64,000 nucleotides of DNA, taken from positions 2,046,001 through 2,110,000 of the forward strand of contig NZ_CP102173.1 of assembly GCF_024584515.1 (NCBI RefSeq). Direction: 5' to 3'. This DNA comes from Aeromicrobium wangtongii. Lineage in GTDB: Bacteria; Actinomycetota; Actinomycetes; Propionibacteriales; Nocardioidaceae. The notes beneath the pieces are model-generated. The model did no database searches. It was not told the DNA's origin and worked only from the letters and a program-made list of their open reading frames with translations. Below are positions 30,735-38,630 of the stretch, piece after piece (position 1 is the stretch's first letter; each line of letters begins with the position of its first letter). The translations under genes were made by a program, and so were the position numbers.

Positions 30735-30748
30735 GCAGCGCCCGCGCC

Positions 30749-31003
30749 TCAGGCGTCGCGATGCTGCCTGACATTCGCCGCGAATGCCGCGAACCGCGAC
30801 ACGGCGGGACCCTGGGACGTGATGCTCGACTCACGCACCAGCCGGGGCGTCGGGCGGGCGGCCCGGAGGGCCGGCAGGCCGTGGCGCAGCGACTGCACTC
30901 CCATCCACGTCAGCGTCCCGATCCACTTCATGGCGACCACGAACCCCAGCCCGATCAGGACGAGCACGCACACCGTCACCTGGGCCACGATCAGCCACAT
31001 CAT
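30749..31003 (-). CDS. Hypothetical single-pass membrane protein
   Basis: 84 residues with one N-terminal hydrophobic helix (LIVAQVTVCVLVLIGLGFVV), then a basic cytoplasmic-type tail ending RFAAFAANVRQHRDA. Two ATGs occur in tandem at 31003 and 31000; GAGG is best spaced for the second. It is convergent with the decarboxylase-like gene, 14 nt apart. Not recognised as a known family. Confidence 0.5.
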   Translation of the reverse strand: MMWLIVAQVTVCVLVLIGLGFVVAMKWIGTLTWMGVQSLRHGLPALRAARPTPRLVRESSITSQGPAVSRFAAFAANVRQHRDA

Positions 31004-31318
31004 GCCTCGGACACCCGCTTCGCTCGCCGACTCGTCCGTCCGGGTCCATCATGTGGCTGCATGGCTCCTCCTCCGTGATCCATCAGCCTCTCGGATCCGG
31101 CGGCGCCGCCGTACGAGCGATCGTCCCCCGGCACTCAGGCCGAAGGGCCCTGCCGGGAGCCGGCGGCGGTTCACGGATCGCAGGGGCCGGCGCACCGGCT
31201 GCGGAAGGGGCCGGCCAGCTCGTAGGGCCGAACGTCATGACCGCGGCGGGAACCCCGGCCCTCACGCACAGGTGCGGGCATGTCCAGCCTGAGAGGACCC
31301 CGGATCCCTAGGAGCGTC
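31004..31318. other. Intergenic region upstream of universal stress gene
   Basis: 315 nt between a minus-strand and a plus-strand gene. No credible gene was seen. The second half is rich in GGGCC/GGCC clusters (31139-31230), including GGGCCG motifs reminiscent of DosR/DevR half-sites, but no full palindrome. AGGAG at 31310-31314 is the ribosome binding site of the next gene. Confidence 0.5.
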
Positions 31319-31804
31319 ATGGCCGAGCTTGCACCCATCGTGGTCGGTATCGACGGGGGTCCGGCGTCGGTCGCGGCCCTGGAGTTCGCACTGCGTGAGG
31401 CCCAGCTGCGGCGCACCTCCGTGGAGGCGATCAGCTGCTGGCCGGCGACGGCTCGGCGCGACGACTCCAGTCTCATGCAGTGCGCGACGCAGGAGCAGGC
31501 CGCGGAGGTCCTCGAGCACGTCATCGACACGGTCCAGCTGCGGCACCCCCACACGGTGCCGATCGTGCGCACGGTCACCCAAGCCATCCCGGGACCCGCG
31601 CTCGTGCATGCCTCGCGGAACTCCGAGCTCATCGTGCTCGGCTCGACCACACGAGGACCATATGGTCATCACCACGGGCGCAAGACCATCGAGCACTGCA
31701 TGCTGTACGGCCAAGGACCGGTCGCGGTGGTCCCCTGGTTGGCCGCCACCTTGGACCAGGCCGACATCGACATCGATCTGCACCAGCGTCCGTCGACGGA
31801 GTGA
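31319..31804 (+). CDS. Universal stress protein, single UspA domain
   Basis: 161 residues. VVGIDGGPASVAALEFALREA opens an UspA fold, and IVLGSTTRGPYGHHHGRKTIEHC ends it with VAVVPW as the last strand. The ATP loop (G-x2-G-x9-G-S) is only partly kept, so nucleotide binding is uncertain. The ATG at 31319 is 4 nt after AGGAG. It converges on a tandem universal stress gene 11 nt away. Confidence 0.8.
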   Translation: MAELAPIVVGIDGGPASVAALEFALREAQLRRTSVEAISCWPATARRDDSSLMQCATQEQAAEVLEHVIDTVQLRHPHTVPIVRTVTQAIPGPALVHASRNSELIVLGSTTRGPYGHHHGRKTIEHCMLYGQGPVAVVPWLAATLDQADIDIDLHQRPSTE

Positions 31805-31815
31805 GGCCCGCAAGG

Positions 31816-32682
31816 TCAAGCCCCGGCGTAGTCGACCGGCACGACGGCGACCGGGCAGTGCGCCCCTCGCAGCACCTGGGTGGCCAGTGAGCCGCTGGCC
31901 GCGAGCGCGCGGTGACTGCGCGGGCGTGCCACGACCACGAGCCGGGCGCCGCTCGTGGACCGGATGATGGCCGGTTCGGGCTCGCCGATCGAGAACGACG
32001 TCTCCACGGGGATGTCGGGGTAGGTCGTGCGCCAGCCGGCGATGACCTTCTCCACATCGGCCTTGATGGCCTCGGCCTCGTCGGCGAGCGTGCGCGGCGC
32101 GATGACGTGCAGGACCCTGACCGCGGTGTGATGGGCGGCCGCGTGCTCGAAGGCGAACCGGATGGCGCCATCGGCGACGGTGTCACCGTCCAGCGGCAGG
32201 ATGATGCTGCCGTCGTGCGTGTGCGCGCTGTTGAGCTCGGGGACGACCACGACCGGGCAGTCGGTGTGCCGGGCCAGCCGTCCCGCGACCTCGCTGAGCA
32301 GCAGTCGGTCGAACCACGGGACGTGGTCCGAGCCCACGATGAGCGCACGGGCGCCGCGGGATGCGTCCTCCAGGGCCTGCATCGGGGGGACCGCCGTGAG
32401 GACGTACTCAGCCTGGAGATCGGGCGCCTCGTGCTGGACGAACTCCTTGACCTCGTCCAGCAGGGTCCGACCGTGGGCGCGGAGCTCGCCCAGCACCTCG
32501 CGGTCGGCGTACAGATCGCCCGCCTGCATGGCCAGCCCGGTCGAGTGCATGACCGTGAGCGGGCTGTGGGTCTCGGCGGCCTCCTGCATCGCGAAGGTCA
32601 GGACGCTGGACTGCTTGCCCATGACGCCGACGACGACGGGTTTGGTCGTGGTCCTCGTGGCTTCGTGCTGTGCTGTCGTCAT
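31816..32682 (-). CDS. Tandem universal stress protein
   Basis: 288 residues with two UspA domains (about 14-140 and 150-288). Domain 1 contains ALIVGSDHVPWFDRLLLSEV and PVVVVPELNS. Domain 2 contains LVVVARPRSHRALAASGSLA and ends PVAVVPVDYAGA, with a nucleotide-loop-like pattern. The protein ends a minus-strand unit acetyltransferase-ADH-USP and starts 5 nt after the ADH stop. Tandem USPs of this kind belong to hypoxia/dormancy regulons in other actinobacteria; that role is inferred here. Confidence 0.82.
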   Translation of the reverse strand: MTTAQHEATRTTTKPVVVGVMGKQSSVLTFAMQEAAETHSPLTVMHSTGLAMQAGDLYADREVLGELRAHGRTLLDEVKEFVQHEAPDLQAEYVLTAVPPMQALEDASRGARALIVGSDHVPWFDRLLLSEVAGRLARHTDCPVVVVPELNSAHTHDGSIILPLDGDTVADGAIRFAFEHAAAHHTAVRVLHVIAPRTLADEAEAIKADVEKVIAGWRTTYPDIPVETSFSIGEPEPAIIRSTSGARLVVVARPRSHRALAASGSLATQVLRGAHCPVAVVPVDYAGA

Positions 32683-32687
32683 CGTGC

Positions 32688-33698
32688 TCAGAGCTCGAAG
32701 ACGAGCCGGGCGGGGACGGCGCCGCGGAGCACCTGGTCGATCGCCTCGTTGACCTGCTCGAGCCGGCGTCCCTCGGCGATGACCCGGGTGCGGCCCCGTG
32801 CGTGCAGCGCGAACACCTCGGCGAGGTCCTGACGGGTGCCGACGATCGAGCCGATGATCGAGATCCCCTTGAGCACGGTGTCGAAGATCGGGATGCTCAT
32901 GGTGCCCTCGGCCGGCAGCGCCACGCACACCAGCCGGCCACCCCGGTTGAGCGAGGCGAAGGCCTGCTCGAACGACCGCGGCGCCACGGCGTAGGCCAGG
33001 GACACGTCGGCCCCGCCCAGGGAGGCGATCGCGGTGACCGGGTCGACCTCGGCGGCGTTGACGACGTGGTCCGCGCCCAGCTCGGTGGCCAGGGCCAGCT
33101 TCTCGTCCTCGACATCCACCGCGATGACGACGGCGCCGACCAGGCGGGCGTATTGAACGGCCAGGTGACCGAGTCCCCCGATCCCGAAGACGGCGACTGT
33201 CTCTGCCGGCTGGACGTGGGCGACCTTGACGGACTTGTAGGCCGTGACCCCCGCGCAGCTCAGCGGCGCCGCGTCGAAAGAACTGACCCCCTCGGGCACC
33301 CGCACGGCGTACCTGGCGTCGGCCGCCGCGTACTCGGCGTGGGCGCCATCGACGGAGTAGCCGCTGTTCAGCTGCGCCTCGCACAGCGTCTCGCGGCCGT
33401 CGATGCAGTACCGGCAGTGCCCGCACGCCTGACCCAGCCAAGCGATGGAGACCCGGTCGCCGATGGCACGCTCGGTCACGCCCTCGCCGAGCTCGGTGAC
33501 GACGCCGACTCCCTCGTGCCCGGGCACGAAGGGCAGCGCCGGCTTGACCGGCCAGTCCCCGTGGGCGGCGTGGATGTCGGTGTGGCACAGGCCAGAGGCC
33601 TCCAGCCGGACCAGCACCTGTCCCGGCCCGGGGCTCGGCGCCGGACGGTCCTGCAGCTCCAGGGGTTGCCCGAACTCTGTGACGACTGCGGCTTTCAT
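32688..33698 (-). CDS. Zinc-dependent alcohol dehydrogenase
   Basis: 336-residue medium-chain ADH of the AdhA/AdhP type, interconverting alcohols and aldehydes with NAD(P). Catalytic zinc ligands: Cys in SGLCHTDIHAAHGDWP, His-Glu in VPGHEGVGVV. Structural zinc cysteines: CGHCRYCIDGRETLC near residues 95-110. The nucleotide fold is VAVFGIGGLGHLAVQYA. Start ATG at 33698 directly after AGGAGGG. Probably in one unit with the upstream acetyltransferase and the downstream tandem USP. Confidence 0.93.
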   Translation of the reverse strand: MKAAVVTEFGQPLELQDRPAPSPGPGQVLVRLEASGLCHTDIHAAHGDWPVKPALPFVPGHEGVGVVTELGEGVTERAIGDRVSIAWLGQACGHCRYCIDGRETLCEAQLNSGYSVDGAHAEYAAADARYAVRVPEGVSSFDAAPLSCAGVTAYKSVKVAHVQPAETVAVFGIGGLGHLAVQYARLVGAVVIAVDVEDEKLALATELGADHVVNAAEVDPVTAIASLGGADVSLAYAVAPRSFEQAFASLNRGGRLVCVALPAEGTMSIPIFDTVLKGISIIGSIVGTRQDLAEVFALHARGRTRVIAEGRRLEQVNEAIDQVLRGAVPARLVFEL

Positions 33699-33809
33699 GA
33701 CCCTCCTGATGGCTGTCCGGAGGTCCACGATTCCTGCCGCCCCGGCAGGCCCGGAAGGGCCACGTGCCCCCACGACCGTGCCAAAGGTCCTTGGCGATGG
33801 GCACGCAGC

Positions 33810-34412
33810 TCAGGCGTCCGTGCCATGCGCCCCGGACCGTCGGGACAGGGCGACCGCGCGGCGTGCCGCGGACGCTGCGAGGGCCGCCGGCGTCCGCTGG
33901 GTGCTCATCTTCACGAGCACGTCGCCGCGCTCGTTGACGAACTCGTACTCGAATCCCGCGTCCCTGAACACCTCGAGCATCGATCGGTTCGCCGGCAGGA
34001 CGTCGGCGACGAAGGTCGTGATGCCCCGTCGCCACGCGTCGTCGGCGGCGCGTTCCAGCAGCAGCGTGGCGATCCCGAGACCGTGGGCATCGCCCGCGAC
34101 GAAGAACGCGACCTCGGCGCAGCCGTGGTCGAGGTGCTCGACGTCCGCGATCCCGAGCAGCGTCCGGTCCCGCTCCAGGATGTACGAGGTGGTGCTCGCC
34201 CCGTCGGCGAACAGGTGGTCGATGTGCCGCCTGACCATGGTCGTCCCCACCGTGAAGAACCGCGTGTAGAGATGGTCTGGGTCGGCGGTGGTGAACAGCT
34301 CCTCGACGGCCGGGCGGTCCGATGCCTCCAGCTCGCGGATGCTCGCATCGGATCCGTCCGCCAGCAGGACGGGCGTGTCGCGGGTGGCGGTGGCGGCGTC
34401 AGCACGATTCAT
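33810..34412 (-). CDS. GNAT-family N-acetyltransferase
   Basis: About 200 residues with a GNAT domain: [20 protein letters not shown] at the start, [20 protein letters not shown] as the acetyl-CoA loop (motif A) near residue 108, and [19 protein letters not shown] at the end. The substrate is unknown; similar proteins can be cAMP-linked lysine acetyltransferases, but no cyclic-nucleotide domain is present. The start at ATG 34412 is uncertain; ATG 34439 would add 9 residues. Neither has a clear ribosome binding site. A DosR-like palindrome lies 60 nt upstream. Confidence 0.72.
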   Translation of the reverse strand: MNRADAATATRDTPVLLADGSDASIRELEASDRPAVEELFTTADPDHLYTRFFTVGTTMVRRHIDHLFADGASTTSYILERDRTLLGIADVEHLDHGCAEVAFFVAGDAHGLGIATLLLERAADDAWRRGITTFVADVLPANRSMLEVFRDAGFEYEFVNERGDVLVKMSTQRTPAALAASAARRAVALSRRSGAHGTDA

Positions 34413-34471
34413 CAGCGCCACGCTGGCACGCCTGACCATGGCGAGTGCACGGCCCACCGGCGCGGTTGTCG

Positions 34472-34485
34472 GGGACCTCGGTCCC
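34472..34485. promoter_or_regulatory. DosR/DevR-like palindrome GGGACC-TC-GGTCCC
   Basis: A perfect 14-bp inverted repeat, flanked by G and T so that it reads GGGGACCTCGGTCCCT. It resembles the DosR/DevR box that drives universal stress and DUF4389-like genes in other actinobacteria. It lies between the divergent acetyltransferase and DUF4389 genes, 60 and 57 nt from their starts, so it could act on both. No dosR-type regulator lies in this window. Confidence 0.5.
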
Positions 34486-34542
34486 TGTCCGCCCGGCGGA
34501 CCGCCCGTGAAATGTGGGGGGCCCGAGCCAGAGAGGCCTCCC

Positions 34543-35235
34543 ATGACCGCCACCCCGTATCCCTTGCGGATCACCGGTGAGCTCGATCCGAACCTGAGCC
34601 GTGGATTGTGGATCGTGAAGTGGCTGCTGGCACTGCCGCACATCTTCGTGCTGGCGTTCTTGTGGATCGCATTTCTGCTGACCAGCATCGTGGCGCTGTT
34701 CGCGATCCTGTTCACGGGCCGCTACCCGCGCGGGCTCTTCGACTTCAACGTCGGGGTGATGCGGTGGTCGTGGCGGGTCACGTTCTACGCCTACGGCATC
34801 ATCGGGACGGACCGCTATCCCCCGTTCACGCTGGCCGACGTCCCCGACTACCCCGCCCACCTGGACGTGGACTACCCCGATCACCTGTCGCGGGGCCTCG
34901 TGCTGGTCAAGTGGTGGCTGCTCGCGATCCCGCACTACCTGATCGCCGGCGCCATCGTGGGTGGCGGGCCGTATGCGGGCGATCCTGACTACAGTGCGTG
35001 GTTGTTCGGCGGTGGGCTGATCGGCGCCATGACCACGGTCGCCGCGTTCTGGCTGCTGTTCACGGGACGCTATCCGCGCACGCTGTTCGACGCCATCATG
35101 GGCCTGCATCGGTGGACCGTCCGCGTGGGCGTGTACGTCTCGCTGATGACCGACGAGTACCCGCCGCTCCGGCTCGACCAGGGCGGCGGCGAGCCGGAGC
35201 GGGCCTCCATCGACGACGCCCCGGCACCGGCATGA
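34543..35235 (+). CDS. DUF4389 membrane protein
   Basis: 230 residues with two DUF4389 units, each a pair of TM helices followed by LFTGRYPR and a WRV-type segment. Unit 1: [34 protein letters not shown]. Unit 2: [35 protein letters not shown]. Function unknown; the family often sits with stress genes. The start is the ATG at 34543, 6 nt after GAGAGG. The DosR-like palindrome lies upstream. Confidence 0.85.
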   Translation: MTATPYPLRITGELDPNLSRGLWIVKWLLALPHIFVLAFLWIAFLLTSIVALFAILFTGRYPRGLFDFNVGVMRWSWRVTFYAYGIIGTDRYPPFTLADVPDYPAHLDVDYPDHLSRGLVLVKWWLLAIPHYLIAGAIVGGGPYAGDPDYSAWLFGGGLIGAMTTVAAFWLLFTGRYPRTLFDAIMGLHRWTVRVGVYVSLMTDEYPPLRLDQGGGEPERASIDDAPAPA

Positions 35236-35513
35236 GTCCTCGGGACCAGCGCCGCCACTGGGCAGGCTGCGCCGTCTCCCGACGCCAGCTCGCCGCAGCC
35301 CTGCACTTCGGCGCGCTCCGCAGGGGTCCGTGCCGCTCGACGCCCCCGAACGGTCCGGGCATCACCTACTTGCGACTGCGGCACGCGCCGGACCACTGGT
35401 CGTGCGAGTGCCATGCGACAGCGCCCGGCGGCTGAGCGCAGCGTTCTCGCGATGTCTCCGCTCTCGGGCGCGATTCTCCTGCGTCGAGATGACACTGGCG
35501 CGAGGATCGACAC

Positions 35514-35774
35514 ATGCGCCTGTCCTCGATCCTGTTCTCGGTCGCGGCTCTGCTGATCGTCGCCGGGGCAATCCTGATCGTCACGGCGCCCAGCGGGACC
35601 GAAGGATTTGGTTGGTTCGCCTACACGCCGGACAGCGAGTCGATCTCGACCACGGGCTGGACCCTGCTGTCGACGCGTCAGCTCGTCGGATGGTCGATCT
35701 GCTGGTTGGCGAGCCTGATCCTGGCAGTGGCCGTCACGCACCGGCTGACCCGTCGCCGCCATCGCGACGACTAG
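35514..35774 (+). CDS. Small two-helix membrane protein
   Basis: 86 residues. Helix 1 is residues 3-25 (LSSILFSVAALLIVAGAILI), then a polar loop (GTEGFGWFAYTPDSESIS) and helix 2 (LVGWSICWLASLILAVAV), ending in a basic tail THRLTRRRHRDD. Topology is consistent with an extracytoplasmic loop. GAGGA lies about 8 nt before the ATG. I do not recognise the family. The 278 nt upstream (35236-35513) hold no gene that I can support. Confidence 0.6.
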   Translation: MRLSSILFSVAALLIVAGAILIVTAPSGTEGFGWFAYTPDSESISTTGWTLLSTRQLVGWSICWLASLILAVAVTHRLTRRRHRDD

Positions 35775-35981
35775 CAACGGGTAGACCGCACCGCGCCACG
35801 GCTCGGGGCGCCACGCCTTCTCCCGGGAGAGGGATCCGACGCAGCAGGACTGGCCGTTGCCCAGTCATCCCGACTGGCCGATGACTGATGCGACGACGAC
35901 TCGGCGCGAGTGATGGTTGCTGGACCACCACTGCCGGACCGGCTTCCACGCAGCCCGTCAGGCTCAACGAAGGATCTCACG

Positions 35982-36926
35982 ATGAGCGTCGTAGCCCTGC
36001 CCGACACAGACCTCGCGACGACCCGCCCACCGTCGGGCGAGGCGCGGCGGGTCGGTCCGTACGCGATCGGCAGGGAGATCGGGCGGGGCACGACGTCGAT
36101 CGTCTACGCGGCCCGTCACCTCCGACTCGGCCGTGGTGCTGCGTTCAAGGAGCTGCGCGTCCGCACGGGGAGCCCGGCGCTCGGTGCCGCGATGTTCCGG
36201 GAGGAGGCGCGCATCCTGGGTTCGCTCGACCACGCGAACGTCGTCGCGGTCCACGACCTGGTCGACCAGGACGGACTGCTGGCGATCGCGATGGATCGCG
36301 CCACAAGAGGCACGCTGCGGTCGTGCATCCGGCGTGGCCTGCGCGAGGACCAGGCCGGTGGTGTGCTGGCGGACATCCTGGCCGGCCTCACGCACCTGGG
36401 AGGTCGGGACGTGGTTCATCTGGACATCAAGCCGTCGAACCTGCTGATCAGCCACGACGGCGTCATCAAGATCGCAGACTTCGGCATCGCTCAGTCGCTC
36501 CGAGCTCAGGACGTCAGATCCGCCGTGAACACCGTCCAGTCCCCGGCGGGCACGCCGCACTACCTGGCGCCTGAGCAGGTGCTGCCGGGTCGGATCGGCC
36601 CGTGGACCGATGTGTACGCCGCCGGTGTCACAGCATTCGAGCTCCTCGTCGGTCGATCGCCGTTCGCCGATACCACCGACCCGGTCGAGGTGGTCGAGCG
36701 GCAGATCTACGAGCGGGTCCCGCCCGTGTGCGACCTCGTGCCCGGAGTGAGCCACGAGATGTCCGAGTGGGTGAGCTGGCTGGTCTCCAAGGCTCCCGCC
36801 GACCGACCGCAGAGTGCCGCGGAAGCCTGGCACGCGCTCGATCGCCTGCTGAGCGATCGTCGTGGTCTGCGCTGGCGGGATGATGCCGCGCTCACCCGTC
36901 GCCCAGTCCTCGACTGGTCACCCTGA
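35982..36926 (+). CDS. Soluble Ser/Thr protein kinase
   Basis: 314-residue Hanks-type kinase. Gly loop EIGRGTTSIVYAARH, ATP lysine in AAFKELRV, alpha-C Glu in FREEARIL, catalytic loop HLDIKPSNLLI, DFG in IADFGIAQ, APE in HYLAPEQV. The catalytic loop has HLD instead of the usual HRD, so the Arg that contacts the phosphorylated activation loop is missing. There is no TM helix, PASTA or other sensor domain after residue 290. The start is the ATG at 35982 after GAAGGAT. Substrate unknown; neighbours are stress genes. Confidence 0.88.
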   Translation: MSVVALPDTDLATTRPPSGEARRVGPYAIGREIGRGTTSIVYAARHLRLGRGAAFKELRVRTGSPALGAAMFREEARILGSLDHANVVAVHDLVDQDGLLAIAMDRATRGTLRSCIRRGLREDQAGGVLADILAGLTHLGGRDVVHLDIKPSNLLISHDGVIKIADFGIAQSLRAQDVRSAVNTVQSPAGTPHYLAPEQVLPGRIGPWTDVYAAGVTAFELLVGRSPFADTTDPVEVVERQIYERVPPVCDLVPGVSHEMSEWVSWLVSKAPADRPQSAAEAWHALDRLLSDRRGLRWRDDAALTRRPVLDWSP

Positions 36927-37007
36927 CTGGCCACTGGCCGATGCGCTGGCGCCTGCCCGGCCGCGATGCTCGAAAGGAACCACGCCACCACCGCACAGGG
37001 AGGAACC

Positions 37008-37260
37008 ATGCCCCACCCTCACGAGCCCCGCCGGACGCCAGATCAGCTTCACCCGCCGGGCCGAGGGACGTCCAGTCGTGATGTCCCACGGCTGGATGCT
37101 CGCATCCGACAGCTGGGAGATCCGACAGCTGTTCGTCGCCGAGCACGTCATCCGCGCGAGCTCGGTCGCCGACCGATCGCGGACCTGCCGCGATACCGAC
37201 CGCCCGCTCATCGGCGACATCGCTGAGTCACACCTGCTGCCCCCCACCTACGAGAACTGG
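37008..37260 (+). pseudogene. Frameshifted, truncated alpha/beta-hydrolase remnant
   Basis: A good ribosome binding site (GGGAGG) precedes the ATG at 37008. The next bases CCCC contain one extra C: the following frame encodes TLTSPAGRQISFTRRAEGRP, then VVMSHGWMLASDSWEIRQLF. That is the N-terminal third of a non-haem haloperoxidase/arylesterase-type hydrolase (HGW oxyanion motif, no GHS nucleophile). Similarity fades after VAEH near 37145. No catalytic Ser, Asp or His remains, so the gene is dead. It is followed within 10 nt by an unrelated complete hydrolase. Confidence 0.6.
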
Positions 37261-37269
37261 AAAGACACC

Positions 37270-38025
37270 ATGCGCACCTCACTCATTCCCGTCATGACCG
37301 TGGTCGACGACTCGACCTCTCCCAGCGGGACGTCCGACGCCAACCGCTCCGCCCCCACGATCGTGCTGGTGCACGGCGCCTGGGCGGACTCCTCAAGCTG
37401 GTCACCCGTGGTCGAGCGGCTCCGCGGCGACGGGTACGACATCCGCTCCATCGCCAACCCCCTGCAAGGACTCGACGCCGACACGGCCTACCTGTCCAGC
37501 CACCTGGCGACCATCGACGGCCCGATCGTCCTGGTGGGCCACTCCTACGGCGGCGCCGTGATCAGCAACATCGACACCTCCGCGTTCGACATCCGGTCAC
37601 TGGTCTACATCGCCGCGTTCATCCCCCTCAAGGACGAGACCGTCGGGCAGCTCGCCGCACAGTCCACCCCCGCCCTGCCACTGATTCCCGTGCAGGTGCC
37701 CGACGGCACCGAGGTCACGATCGACCAGACCGCGTTCGCCGCCGCGTTCGCCGGCGACCTCGACCAGAACACCGCCGCCAACCTCGCGGTGGCGCAGCGC
37801 CCCGCCAACGTCAAGGCCGTCTCCGAGCCCAGCGTGAACGAGGCTTTCCGGTCCATCCCGTCCTGGGCGCTGATCACCCGACAGGACCAGGCCATCGCCT
37901 ACGACCTGCAGCGACTCATGGTCGACCGCACCGACGCGGACGTCACCGAGGTCGACGCCTCCCACGCCGTCATGCTCAGCCGCCCCGACGCGGTGGCCGA
38001 CCTCATCAAGCAGGCAGCTCGCTGA
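37270..38025 (+). CDS. Alpha/beta hydrolase (EstC-like), cytoplasmic
   Basis: 251 residues. Oxyanion motif VLVHGAWADSSSW near residue 30, nucleophile Ser in VLVGHSYGGAVI near 98, acid in ITRQDQAI near 205, and His in DASHAVMLSRPD near 232. The pattern matches EstC/pyrethroid-hydrolase-like esterases; substrate unknown. The start is the ATG at 37270 with GGAAAG upstream. No signal peptide. It is a paralogue of the secreted hydrolase at 40158-41036, sharing ANPLQG, DGP-VLVGHSYGG and RSIPSW segments. The 343 nt upstream hold the pseudogene and no other gene. Confidence 0.85.
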   Translation: MRTSLIPVMTVVDDSTSPSGTSDANRSAPTIVLVHGAWADSSSWSPVVERLRGDGYDIRSIANPLQGLDADTAYLSSHLATIDGPIVLVGHSYGGAVISNIDTSAFDIRSLVYIAAFIPLKDETVGQLAAQSTPALPLIPVQVPDGTEVTIDQTAFAAAFAGDLDQNTAANLAVAQRPANVKAVSEPSVNEAFRSIPSWALITRQDQAIAYDLQRLMVDRTDADVTEVDASHAVMLSRPDAVADLIKQAAR

Positions 38026-38075
38026 GCCCGTCCGGCACCAGGACCCATCCCCCAGCGCCACGTTAAGGAATCTTC

Positions 38076-38630
38076 ATGAGTACCACCGAGACATCCACCA
38101 ACCACATCGCCGCAGCACTGCGGAAGCTGTACTTCGTCCGGTTCGGTTTCGCCATCATCTGGGCGATCCTGATCTTCGCCACCGCCTCGGACATCGGGCC
38201 GGTCAGCGGCACGCTGCTGATCCTCTACCCGCTGTTCGACGTGGCCGCGGCCATCGTCGACCTGCGGGCCTCCAGGACGACCCGGCCGCCGCTCGGCCTG
38301 TACGTCAACGTCGCCCTCAGCACCGCGACCGCCATCGCGCTGGCCTTCGCCGTCAGCTCCGGCATCCCTGACGTCCTTCGCGTCTGGGGTGTCTGGGCCA
38401 TCACCGCGGGCATCGTGCAGCTCGTCGTCGCGGTCCCCCGCCGACGCCTGGGCGGCCAGGTGCCGATGTTCCTGTCCGGCGGCATCTCCGTGCTCGCAGG
38501 TGGAGCCTTCATCGCCGGCGCCTCCGCCGATGACCCGTCACTGACCAACATCGGCGGATACGCCACCCTCGGGGGCATCTTCTTCCTCGTCTCGGCACTG
38601 CGCCTGGGCCGCACGGCAGGAGCCAAGTGA
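38076..38630 (+). CDS. DUF308-like multi-pass membrane protein
   Basis: 184 residues with about six TM helices, for example FGFAIIWAILIFATA, TLLILYPLFDVAAAIV, VWGVWAITAGIVQLVVAVPR and YATLGGIFFLVSALRLG. The composition and the W-x-I-x-G-I-x-Q-L motif resemble HdeD/DUF308 proteins. Function unknown. Its TGA overlaps the next start (TGATG), so it is coupled to the flavoprotein. It lies 50 nt after the first hydrolase. Confidence 0.75.
   Translation: MSTTETSTNHIAAALRKLYFVRFGFAIIWAILIFATASDIGPVSGTLLILYPLFDVAAAIVDLRASRTTRPPLGLYVNVALSTATAIALAFAVSSGIPDVLRVWGVWAITAGIVQLVVAVPRRRLGGQVPMFLSGGISVLAGGAFIAGASADDPSLTNIGGYATLGGIFFLVSALRLGRTAGAK

Noticed and set aside
33750..33775. Second DosR-like site (GGGCC-ACGT-GCCCC) upstream of the ADH gene
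   Set aside because: The palindrome is GC-rich but lacks the GGGAC/GTCCC core; not distinguishable from background.
36862..37269. N-terminal extension of the 37270 hydrolase
   Set aside because: The upstream frame passes through the kinase end and the hydrolase remnant; the 37270 ATG has a ribosome binding site and family-like start.
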